Source of the DNA: a bacterium
Lineage (GTDB): Bacteria; Auribacterota; UBA3054
Length of the DNA: 64,000 nt
Assembly: GCA_017557885.1 (NCBI GenBank)
Contig: JAFYXV010000003.1
Coordinates: 258,902-322,901 of the forward strand
Direction: 5' to 3'
Shown: one piece after another, positions 17,033-24,827 of the stretch
How the letters are laid out: every line of letters begins with the position of its first letter
Position numbering within the stretch: position 1 is the first letter of the stretch
The notes under the pieces: generated by a model
Told to the model about the DNA's origin: nothing
What the model saw: the letters and a program-made list of their open reading frames with translations, nothing else
Databases searched by the model: none
Made by a program: the position numbers and the translations under genes

Positions 17033-17050
17033 CGGCGTTTCCTCCCTAAG

Positions 17051-17079
17051 TTGAACTGCATCCGTCCTTTTGGTAGAAT
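17051..17079 (+). promoter_or_regulatory. promoter of the class I LysRS gene
   Basis: TTGAAC (17051-17056), 17 bases, extended -10 TGG-TAGAAT (TAGAAT at 17074-17079). The leader of about 27 bases is A-rich and has no Shine-Dalgarno sequence before the ATG at 17113. Confidence 0.7.
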
Positions 17080-17112
17080 TACCCGTATTTAAACGCAAAA
17101 CCAAATAAAACT

Positions 17113-18663
17113 ATGTCAGATCAAAGCAAAGCAATCAGCAGCCACTGGGGCGACAAGGCCGTCGATCTCCTGCTTCAGCAGCGAGGCAACGGTCCTTTCC
17201 TCATCGCCAGCGGCATCAGTCCCTCCGGGCGCATCCATGTCGGCAACTTAAGGGAAGTCCTGACCGCCGACATCATCTACCGCATCCTGAAGGAAAGAGG
17301 CCATGAGGCCAAACTGATCTTCGTGGCGGACGACTACGACGCCCTGAGGAAAGTCTATCCCTTCCTGGACCCCGCGGTCTATGAAAAATACGTGGGCTGT
17401 CCCCTTTCCGAGATCCCCGCTCCCGACGGCAGCGGCACGACCTATGCGGAATACTTCCTGCAGCCCTTCGTCAAATCGCTTAAGAAACTGAAAATCGACG
17501 CGCACGTCATCAGGGCCAGCGAGCTCTACCGCGACGGCGTCCTTAAAAAGCAGATCATTCAGGCCCTGAACGCCAGGGACGAGATCGCCGAGATCCTGAC
17601 CAGAGTCACCGGCAAAGAGATCGGCGAGGACTGGAGTCCCTTCAATCCCCACTGCCGCCTCTGCGGCAACATGAAGACCACGAAGCTTGTGAAGTGGCAT
17701 CCGGAAACGGAAGAGATCACCTACTACTGCTCGCACTGCGACAAAGAGCGCACCGTGCCCGTGGTGGGCAACGGCAAACTGACCTGGCGCGCCGACTGGC
17801 CGGCCCGCTGGGCGGCCCTGGGCGTGGACGTGGAGCCCTTCGGCAAAGACCACGGCGGCAAGGGCGGCAGCTACGACACAGGCAAAGAGATCGTGAGAAA
17901 GATCTACGGCGGCACGGAACCCTTCCCCATCATCTATGAATGGATCCGCCTTAAAGGCCTGGGCGACATGAGCTCAAGTAAAGGCAACGTGGTCTCCGTG
18001 GATGAAGTTTTGGAAGTAGTTCCTCCCGACGTTCTGCGTTACTTCATCACGCGCCCCGCTCCCAAAGCGAGCCTGGCCTTGGACCTCGTCACGCAGCTCC
18101 TCAACCTCGTGGATGAAGTGGACGATGAAAGCAAAAAGCAGCGAGACGCCAGAAGCGTCGAGCTTTCCCAGGCTGGCGGCTTCGTTCCTCTGCACATCCC
18201 CTTCAACCATCTGGTGAACGTCTGGCAGGTAGCCGGCGGCGATTTCGAGAAAGTCAAGAAGATCCTGGCCCGCACCGGCTTCCAGTACAGCGATGAAGCG
18301 GCGCTCTTAGAGCGCTGCCACTACGCTGACGAATGGCTCAAGCGCTACGCCACGCCGGAATTCATCTTCGCGCTGCTAGACGAAACGCCCGCCGAGATCT
18401 TTCCTCTCATCACGGACGAAGAGAAGAACGCCCTTGCCCTTATCGCGGACGAGCTTGAGAAAAATCCGGAAGCGGACGGCAACGCCATCCACCAGATCAT
18501 CTACGGCATCGCGAACTCAACAGGCGTCTCCATGGGCAGCCTCTGCAAGGCCCTTTACCGCGTGACGCTGGGCCGCGACCGCGGCCCCAGGGCCGGCTGG
18601 TTCGTGGCCATGGCCGGAAACGATCAGATCGCCTCCCGCATAAGGAAATTCCTGGCAAAGTAA
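17113..18663 (+). CDS. lysK: class I lysyl-tRNA synthetase
   Basis: 516 residues. Charges tRNA-Lys with lysine. It is the class I (Rossmann-fold) enzyme common in archaea and found in some bacteria such as spirochaetes and alphaproteobacteria, not the usual class II LysS. Visible motifs are ASGISPSGRIHVGN (HIGH equivalent), a zinc-knuckle-like pair CRLCG and CSHCDKE (about 179-213), and MSSSKGNVVS (KMSKS equivalent, about 290). A C-terminal helical anticodon-binding domain follows (about 350-516). No Shine-Dalgarno sequence precedes the ATG. It is divergent from the FHA gene. Confidence 0.95.
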   Translation: MSDQSKAISSHWGDKAVDLLLQQRGNGPFLIASGISPSGRIHVGNLREVLTADIIYRILKERGHEAKLIFVADDYDALRKVYPFLDPAVYEKYVGCPLSEIPAPDGSGTTYAEYFLQPFVKSLKKLKIDAHVIRASELYRDGVLKKQIIQALNARDEIAEILTRVTGKEIGEDWSPFNPHCRLCGNMKTTKLVKWHPETEEITYYCSHCDKERTVPVVGNGKLTWRADWPARWAALGVDVEPFGKDHGGKGGSYDTGKEIVRKIYGGTEPFPIIYEWIRLKGLGDMSSSKGNVVSVDEVLEVVPPDVLRYFITRPAPKASLALDLVTQLLNLVDEVDDESKKQRDARSVELSQAGGFVPLHIPFNHLVNVWQVAGGDFEKVKKILARTGFQYSDEAALLERCHYADEWLKRYATPEFIFALLDETPAEIFPLITDEEKNALALIADELEKNPEADGNAIHQIIYGIANSTGVSMGSLCKALYRVTLGRDRGPRAGWFVAMAGNDQIASRIRKFLAK

Positions 18664-18686
18664 ACATCGCATCCGAAAAACAAAAG

Positions 18687-18716
18687 GAAGGTCGGGATTT
18701 CCCCGGCCTTCTTTTT
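18687..18716 (+). terminator. terminator after lysK
   Basis: A 10-bp stem (18687-18696 with 18702-18711, one G-T pair) is followed by five T. A TATAAT (18719-18724) begins right after it and may start the next gene. Confidence 0.8.
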
Positions 18717-18767
18717 GTTATAATAAAATCAAATTCAACATGCTTTCGAATCGTTTTCAAAAAAGCC

Positions 18768-19844
18768 ATGAAAAAAAGGGTTTTTAGTTTCTTTTGCCTC
18801 TTTTTGATCGCCTCATCCGCCTTAGCCGGCAACACGCCCGTCAAGCCGGAGGGTTCCGGATCTGCCGCAGACCCTTATCTGATCAAGAAAATAGAAAATC
18901 TTGTCTGGCTTTCTGAAAACACAGACAAAGTCAAAGGACAACATTTCCTCCTGACCGCCGACATCGACGCCGCCGAGACGAAAGATTGGAATGAAGGATA
19001 CGGCTTCCTGCCCATCGGCTGCAAAATAGAACAAGGGGAGCTCGCAGAGCATCCCTTCACTGGCATATTCGAAGGTAACGGGCACGCCATCATGAATCTT
19101 TTTATCAATAATCCCGCCCTTGAGTACGCCGGCCTTTTCGGCACGATCAGTTCCGTCAGGCATAAGACATTCCCTAAAAAATTCACCTTCAGATCCAGGA
19201 TCAGCAATCTTATTTTGTACAACATAAACATTTCAGGCGGTTCAAACGTAGGCGCGCTGGCCGGAAGGGCCACTGGCTGCGAGGTCGCGAATATTTATGC
19301 AATTGGCAATCTGCAGGCGAAAAACCAGTTGGGCGGCCTTTTCAGCATATGCAGCGGAGCGATCATCTCAAACTGCTACGTGCAAGTTGACTTTCAAAAC
19401 AGGGATTGCTCCGTAGGAGGCTTTTTCTTCAGTGCGCATGAAGACTCCCGTATCAGCAGCTGCTGCGTGGCCGGAAGCTGCCTTTTCCCCAAAGCAAGCA
19501 AACGCAAATACTATTATCCCTCCATTTTCGGCATGGGATCCGGCGATTATTGCGCAAGCAACTGCCTGGTCGCCCTGAAGCTCAAAGGAAGCCAAAAGTA
19601 TAACAACATCGTTCCCCTGCCTCCAACCAACCAGCTCTGCAGCTGCTACTGCAGCGCCGAAGACCTTAACGTCAAAAGAGACGCTCTGAAATTTCTCATG
19701 TCCAACGAGGCTCTCCAACGTAAAACGACCTACGTTAATTGGAATTTCAAGAAAACCTGGTCGATCGAAGAATACAAGGATCGTCCGAGGCTGCGGAGCA
19801 TCGACGCCATGTTCTCGAAATTTCTTGAAAGAAGAACGCGCTGA
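18768..19844 (+). CDS. secreted Cys-rich protein with GLUG-like motif
   Basis: 358 residues, signal peptide to about residue 20 (cleavage after SALA). The region around 85-115 (HPFTGIFEGNGHAIMNLFI, then AGLFGTI) is the type of repeat seen in GLUG-motif and beta-helix surface proteins. Later parts carry recurring 'SNCYV', 'SSCCVAGSC' and 'CSCYCSAED' segments, so about a dozen Cys could form disulfides or knots. No catalytic motif. Likely a surface or secreted beta-solenoid. It is monocistronic, between two terminators. Confidence 0.7.
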   Translation: MKKRVFSFFCLFLIASSALAGNTPVKPEGSGSAADPYLIKKIENLVWLSENTDKVKGQHFLLTADIDAAETKDWNEGYGFLPIGCKIEQGELAEHPFTGIFEGNGHAIMNLFINNPALEYAGLFGTISSVRHKTFPKKFTFRSRISNLILYNINISGGSNVGALAGRATGCEVANIYAIGNLQAKNQLGGLFSICSGAIISNCYVQVDFQNRDCSVGGFFFSAHEDSRISSCCVAGSCLFPKASKRKYYYPSIFGMGSGDYCASNCLVALKLKGSQKYNNIVPLPPTNQLCSCYCSAEDLNVKRDALKFLMSNEALQRKTTYVNWNFKKTWSIEEYKDRPRLRSIDAMFSKFLERRTR

Positions 19845-19871
19845 AACGTTCAAAAACAAATTGACATAAAC

Positions 19872-19905
19872 AAAAAAAGACCGAGCTCTCGCTCGGTCTT
19901 TTTTT
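19872..19905. terminator. bidirectional terminator
   Basis: A7-GACCGAGC pairs with GCTCGGTC-T7 around TCTC. It serves the secreted-protein gene and the converging uppP operon. Confidence 0.9.
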
Positions 19906-19922
19906 GTGCTATCGCTTTTCTG

Positions 19923-20807
19923 TTACGAAGCGATGCAGACCAGTCCGATGATCCAGAGATAGACTACAAAAGGATGGAAGTTGTATTTGTTGACCATCTT
20001 CAGAAGTAGCTTGATGGCCAGGTATCCCGAGACCGCCGCCACCAGAACGCCCACGAACTGCACCCAGAGCGTTCCGTCGCCGCTGTGAAAGGAGACCGCA
20101 AGTCTGGCCCGGAATTCGGAGGAAAGGAAGTCCTTGGCCACGGCGCCCAAAATTATGGGGATGGACATCAGGAAGGAAAAGCGGGCGGCCGCTTCGCTCT
20201 TCAGTTTGCAGAGCAGTCCGGCGTAGATTGTGCTGCCGCTTCTGGAGAGTCCCGGAACGACCGCCGCCGCCTGGGCCAAGCCTATTAGGAGGGCCTCTTT
20301 CCAGGTCATGTCCTCCAGCGCTTTCAAGCCTTTTTCCGCCTCCTCTTTTTCTTCAGGAGAAGAAGCGTTGCGCTTTTTTAGGATATTGTCCGCGGGAGTG
20401 AGGACAAAGTAGGCGCAGGCGATGAAAGCCAAGCCCACCAGGCGGTAGGGCTCCAGGGGTATCTTGCCGATCATCAAGCCCTTTTCACAGAAAAGCGTAT
20501 CCAGCATGTCCTCGAAAAGGAAGCCAACGATACCTGCGGGGATCATTGAGATGAGGATCAAAAGGGCGAAGTACAAAGCGTACTTTTCGCCCTTGAAAAA
20601 ATCTCTCAAAAGTTTCCAGATATCGTCGTAGAGCGCGGCGAAGATGGAAATAACCGTGCCGAAATGCAGCAGGACGATATAGGTCAGGTCCACGTCGTGA
20701 ATGGGAAGGAAAAACTTCGCCATTGTCAGATGACCGGAACTGGAGACCGGAATGAATTCCGTCAGCCCCTGGATCAGGCCCAGGAATATCGCATCGAAGG
20801 TGGTCAT
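19923..20807 (-). CDS. uppP: undecaprenyl-diphosphatase
   Basis: 294 residues, about eight membrane segments. Removes a phosphate from undecaprenyl diphosphate to recycle the lipid carrier for peptidoglycan and polysaccharide export. The two family signatures are present: GLTEFIPVSSSGHL near residue 15-28 and PGLSRSGSTI near 185. A charged cytoplasmic loop (about 150-175, KKRNASSPEEKEEAEKG) is somewhat long. It is the last gene of the 25.9-19.9 kb operon, 14 bases after galK. Confidence 0.95.
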   Translation of the reverse strand: MTTFDAIFLGLIQGLTEFIPVSSSGHLTMAKFFLPIHDVDLTYIVLLHFGTVISIFAALYDDIWKLLRDFFKGEKYALYFALLILISMIPAGIVGFLFEDMLDTLFCEKGLMIGKIPLEPYRLVGLAFIACAYFVLTPADNILKKRNASSPEEKEEAEKGLKALEDMTWKEALLIGLAQAAAVVPGLSRSGSTIYAGLLCKLKSEAAARFSFLMSIPIILGAVAKDFLSSEFRARLAVSFHSGDGTLWVQFVGVLVAAVSGYLAIKLLLKMVNKYNFHPFVVYLWIIGLVCIAS

Positions 20808-20821
20808 TAACTATTGCCTTT

Positions 20822-22276
20822 TCAGATGAAAAGCACTCCGGCGCCCTGGGCGGGAGCGAAGAGGTACTGGTTGTCGGCATAGCCGTCCAGATCGTGCGGC
20901 AGATAATAAGCCTCGTGGATCTTCTTGATGAATTCCGGACCTTTGCCCTTGGGGATCAGGTGCACCGTGCAGCCGCCGAAGCCGGCGCCGGTCAGCCTGG
21001 AGCCGTAGGAACCGGCGGCTTTGCCGGCTTCCACCAGGGCGTTCAGCTCTTCGCAAGAGATCTCGTAGTCGTCGCGGCAGCTGGCGTGGGATTGATCCAT
21101 GAGCAAACCGAAGGCCTCAGCTTTGTTCTCGGAGTTGCCGTTCAGAAGAGCCATGGAGTCTTCCACTCTGCGGGCTTCACTAATGACGTGTCTGGCTCTC
21201 TTCTTGACCTGGAAGCCGCCCTGGGGTTCGGGCATCACTTCGCCGGTCTTCGTTAAGCAGACTTCCTTGGCGGCGTATTCTTCGGTCACGCCCAGGGCTT
21301 CCGCGATCATCTTCACGGTGTAGCCTTCGTCCACCAGAGCGGATTCGATTCTGTTGAGAGCGTCGTCGAAACCGTCGGTCTCATTGGCGAACCAGTCGTA
21401 GAGCATCGTGGGCTCCTTGGCGCCCGCTTTGCCGGCCAGCTTGTGCAGAAGCATGTAAGCGATGCGGCATTCGACGGTGCGCATATTGTAGGCGATCCTG
21501 GCGTTGCCGGCCTTGGCGGCCTTGACTCTGGAGTGGCAGACAAGAATGTCGGCTTCCTTGGGCAGCGTGACAAGCTGAGTCCTGATGGGATAGAAATCGA
21601 TCTTCAGGCATTTTCCGGCCTGGCCCAGAATGGAGATGGACTGGTCCATGCCGCCGCTCGCCATGCCCACGTAGTGGTCGGATTTAGCCATGACTTCCGC
21701 CAGCACGACCGGATCGATGGTCCTTTTGTTAATGGCGAGGATCGCTTCCGCCGCGGCCACGGTGAAGGCCGCCGAGGAGGAAAGGCCGCTGGCCAGAGGA
21801 ACGTTGCCGTCGATGACGAGCTTCAGGCCGCAGAGGCCTTCTTCCGTTCCCCAGTAGTCGATGAGACCCTGCGTGGCGCTCTTGATGTAGTTGCCCCAGT
21901 CGCCGCCCTGATAAGGCGGAATGTTTCTTTCAATGGTGAAGGAACCGCCCTGGAAGGAAGGGATGACGTTGGCGAAACTGATGACGTTGTCGCTGCTGGC
22001 GCCGGCCACGATGAGCATGTCTCTCGAAATAGCCATGGGCATCACGGGGAAGCCGTTGTAGTCGGTGTGTTCGCCGATCAGGTTAACTCTGCCTGGCGCT
22101 CTGACGACCACCACTTCATCCGGGCCGAAAGTCTTTTCATAAACGGTGACGGCGTTGATTAATCTTTGTCTGGCTTCTTCCGCCACGTCGGCGGCCTGGG
22201 CGTTGACGTTGAGAAGGACTTCCATGACGGCTTGGTCTTTGGCTTCCAGTTTGGCTTTCAGGGCTGCGCTGTTCAT
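20822..22276 (-). CDS. galK: galactokinase (GHMP family)
   Basis: 484 residues. Phosphorylates a hexose, by family galactose to galactose 1-phosphate. Signatures: RAPGRVNLIGEHTDYNG (about 60-76), PLASGLSSSAAF (ATP-binding GHMP loop, about 165) and LTGAGFGGCTVHLI near the C-terminus. It is roughly 90 residues longer than common GalK, through an N-terminal helical extension (1-55) and middle insertions. It follows the 54-residue membrane protein gene by 37 bases. The NahK-like kinase upstream suggests joint use of galactose-type or N-acetylhexosamine sugars. Confidence 0.9.
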   Translation of the reverse strand: MNSAALKAKLEAKDQAVMEVLLNVNAQAADVAEEARQRLINAVTVYEKTFGPDEVVVVRAPGRVNLIGEHTDYNGFPVMPMAISRDMLIVAGASSDNVISFANVIPSFQGGSFTIERNIPPYQGGDWGNYIKSATQGLIDYWGTEEGLCGLKLVIDGNVPLASGLSSSAAFTVAAAEAILAINKRTIDPVVLAEVMAKSDHYVGMASGGMDQSISILGQAGKCLKIDFYPIRTQLVTLPKEADILVCHSRVKAAKAGNARIAYNMRTVECRIAYMLLHKLAGKAGAKEPTMLYDWFANETDGFDDALNRIESALVDEGYTVKMIAEALGVTEEYAAKEVCLTKTGEVMPEPQGGFQVKKRARHVISEARRVEDSMALLNGNSENKAEAFGLLMDQSHASCRDDYEISCEELNALVEAGKAAGSYGSRLTGAGFGGCTVHLIPKGKGPEFIKKIHEAYYLPHDLDGYADNQYLFAPAQGAGVLFI

Positions 22277-22313
22277 AATTTTTCTCCTTTTATTTATTGA
22301 TTGGATCGATTGC

Positions 22314-22478
22314 TTATTCTTTGGCGGGACCGGTTATGGCGCCTTCCGGGAAGGTCTCCCCTTCTTTCATGGTGGTGTCCAGAGGCCTGGCGAAAAGAAG
22401 AAGGGCCAGGATGCTCAGAACGAGCATCAGTCCCACGATGACGTACCAAGGCAGAGTGAAGTTTTTGTTCTCTTCCAT
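22314..22478 (-). CDS. 54-residue single-pass membrane protein
   Basis: A short frame with an AAGGAG ribosome site 6 bases before the ATG. Sequence features: a polar N-terminus (MEENKNF), one membrane helix (about 10-30, WYVIVGLMLVLSILALLLF), then an acidic extracytoplasmic tail of about 24 residues ending GPAKE. It sits inside the kinase operon, 9 bases after the fused dehydratase-type gene and 37 bases before galK. Unknown function; the good ribosome site and placement argue that it is real. Confidence 0.65.
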   Translation of the reverse strand: MEENKNFTLPWYVIVGLMLVLSILALLLFARPLDTTMKEGETFPEGAITGPAKE

Positions 22479-22487
22479 TTTCTCTCC

Positions 22488-24812
22488 TTATTTTTTGACG
22501 ATCGGCCCGAAGATGTTGCCGAACTTGTTGAGGTTCAAAGCTTCCGTAAAGGCGCTGATCTTTGTCAGGGTGCTGCAGGGGTCGGTGGTCTCGTCCAGGC
22601 AGTCGCCGTCCAGGACGAGAAGCGGAATGCCGATCTCGGTCAGGGACTGCCTCAGATATTTGATGAAGCTAGAGTCCGCCATGGAGCAGCGGCCGAACAT
22701 ATGGTTGTAAAGCACCGCGCCGGTTATCTTGGCTGTATTGGCTCTTTGCTTTATACGGTTGACGCGGACCTCGGGATCCAGGAAGCCGACCGTCAGAAGT
22801 TTTCTGGCCAGGCTCGTGTAAGGATCGTTGGGATCGAGTTCCTCCCAGCCGACGAAGTTCACTTCCTCAAAGGCCACCGGCGCATGGCAGGTCTGCTCGA
22901 GGTAAGACATGGTGCGCTGGCTGTAGAAAGGCGGCAGATGCAGCCACAGAAGCCTGTGCGTCTCGTCGATGTTAGTGTGTTTCTCGACTTCTTTCTTGCG
23001 CTCCAGGAGCTCTTCCAAAAAGACTTGCTGAAGGTCCACCATCTCCTGTTTGCCCCAGAGCTGGGAGAAAATGTTGGCGTAGGAGACAGCTTCCGTTCCC
23101 GGAATAAGCGGCGGACTGGTGAAACGGATCTGGTTGCACTTGATGGCCAGTTCGCGAGCCTTGTTGGAAAGCACGCAGGCCTCGGCCAAACGGTCGGGAT
23201 CCATCTTGATACCCAGCGCGTCTTCCATCGCCTCGACTGATTCCTTTAATCCGTTGGCGATCGTCCTGATTGCGGACTCGCCGCCGCGGCCGGGAGTATG
23301 CAGCGTATAGAAGCGGTCGCTGTAGGAGGAGCAGTTGGATCTGACCAGATCGGCGAAGATCCTTTCCCCTTGCTGGCAGGGCTGGCTGGTCGTGACGGTG
23401 AAGTCGGCGTGCGGCAGATTCTCGTCGCCTTCCAATACCCTCAGGAAAGAGCAGGTCTCACCGGAGAAGCCTTTGCAGGCGGCGTGGTCGAAACATTTCC
23501 TCAGGCGCTTCTGGTTGCGGCCCTTCAGGGCGGCGTAAGTTTCCAGCGTCAGCGAGCGGACGCCCAGCGCGGCCAAAATTTCCGAGGGGAAGAAAAGGTT
23601 GCGCCAGACCAGGGGCTCCTTGCCCTTGGAGAAAAACTCATGGCGTGTCATCTGCGTGCGCATGGCCGTGGATTTGTTGACGAGCGTGCGGTTCAGAAGC
23701 TTGTCGGTGAAAGCTTCCAGCGTCTTTTTCAGCTCTTCGCTCTTCAAAGTCTCCTTGACCTTGCTGATCTCCGGGAAGGAGAGCCTGCTGCTTCCGTCCT
23801 CGGCTTTCACTTTGACGATGTTGTCGAAAACGCGCAAGGCTTCCCTTCTGAGGTTCGGGTCCGTAACGGCGTCCACAAAATCCTTGAATTCCGGGACAGT
23901 GATGCCGGTGCGTTTTGTCTCCACGGTCTTGGGAGGCTCGACTTTGCCCCTCAGGGAGTCGAACTGTCTGGCCAGGACCGCGGCGCCCAGAGCGCCCATA
24001 ACGGGGTGGAATTCCGGGATGATGATGTTGCAGCCGGTGATCTCCTTCAAATAGTAAGCCACAGCCCTGTTGTAGGCCACGCCGCCCTGGAAAATGATGT
24101 CGCCGTGATAATTCAAAAAGAGCTCGCCTACGCCGGACATGATCGTCCTGGCCTGGGCGCGGCAGGCGGCGGCAATGACGTCGCCCAGAGGATAGCGGTT
24201 CTTAAATTTGTTGATGCTGGTGGCGCCCAAAACCGCGCAGACCGAACTGACTTCCAGGTCGGAGTCGAAGTTGCACTTCTGGGCCATCTCGGTTATAGGC
24301 ACGTTCAGCTTGGCGGAAACGGAATCCAGGAAAGCGCCGGTGCCGGCCGCGCAGATGCCGCTCATTTTCGATGTCCAGATGTTCATTTCCGGATTGTAGA
24401 GCATGGCCTTGCTGTCCTGGCCGCCCACGTCGAGGATCGCTTTACAGTCGGGATAATAATGGCGGGCGCCGGAAACGTGCGCGGTAACCTCGGAGACGAA
24501 GTAATCAAAATTCAAAAACCTGTGAAGCTCATCGACGACCTGGCTGCCGGTCACGATGGTGCAGGAAATGTCCTGCTGGCTTTTGCCCACCGAAGCCAGA
24601 AAATCCAGAATGGTCTTGGAGAGCGCGCCAACGTTGCACTGTCCGCAGTTGGAGCAGCGTCCGGTGCAGGCCAGCTTGGCGTCTTTTCTGGGGACGGTCC
24701 GCTGGTACATAGTGTGCATGACCTTTCCTTCTTCCGTCAAAAGAACCGCCTTGATGGTGGTGGAGCCGATGTCCACGCCTAAAAACAGTTTTTTCTCCGT
24801 TTTCTTTGCCAT
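22488..24812 (-). CDS. fused 2-hydroxyacyl-CoA dehydratase activator (HgdC-like) and HgdB-like protein
   Basis: 774 residues. Residues 8-290 form a BcrAD/BadFG-type ASKHA ATPase: FLGVDIGSTTIKAVLL, ILDVGGQDSKA, and SGICAAGTGAFLD plus SSVCAVLGAT, whose Cys would bridge a [4Fe-4S] cluster in the dimer. An extra Cys group CTGRCSNCGQC lies at about 49-59. Residues about 390-774 resemble the HgdB/BcrC (PF06050) fold with scattered Cys (QPCQQGE, NHMFGRCSMADS, DGDCLDE). Activator ATPases drive low-potential electrons into such partners; double-cubane cluster proteins are a related possibility. Having both on one chain, among sugar kinases and without CoA-transferase or second dehydratase subunit, leaves the substrate open. 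Confidence 0.82.
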   Translation of the reverse strand: MAKKTEKKLFLGVDIGSTTIKAVLLTEEGKVMHTMYQRTVPRKDAKLACTGRCSNCGQCNVGALSKTILDFLASVGKSQQDISCTIVTGSQVVDELHRFLNFDYFVSEVTAHVSGARHYYPDCKAILDVGGQDSKAMLYNPEMNIWTSKMSGICAAGTGAFLDSVSAKLNVPITEMAQKCNFDSDLEVSSVCAVLGATSINKFKNRYPLGDVIAAACRAQARTIMSGVGELFLNYHGDIIFQGGVAYNRAVAYYLKEITGCNIIIPEFHPVMGALGAAVLARQFDSLRGKVEPPKTVETKRTGITVPEFKDFVDAVTDPNLRREALRVFDNIVKVKAEDGSSRLSFPEISKVKETLKSEELKKTLEAFTDKLLNRTLVNKSTAMRTQMTRHEFFSKGKEPLVWRNLFFPSEILAALGVRSLTLETYAALKGRNQKRLRKCFDHAACKGFSGETCSFLRVLEGDENLPHADFTVTTSQPCQQGERIFADLVRSNCSSYSDRFYTLHTPGRGGESAIRTIANGLKESVEAMEDALGIKMDPDRLAEACVLSNKARELAIKCNQIRFTSPPLIPGTEAVSYANIFSQLWGKQEMVDLQQVFLEELLERKKEVEKHTNIDETHRLLWLHLPPFYSQRTMSYLEQTCHAPVAFEEVNFVGWEELDPNDPYTSLARKLLTVGFLDPEVRVNRIKQRANTAKITGAVLYNHMFGRCSMADSSFIKYLRQSLTEIGIPLLVLDGDCLDETTDPCSTLTKISAFTEALNLNKFGNIFGPIVKK

Positions 24813-24827
24813 ATATTTTCCTTAATT

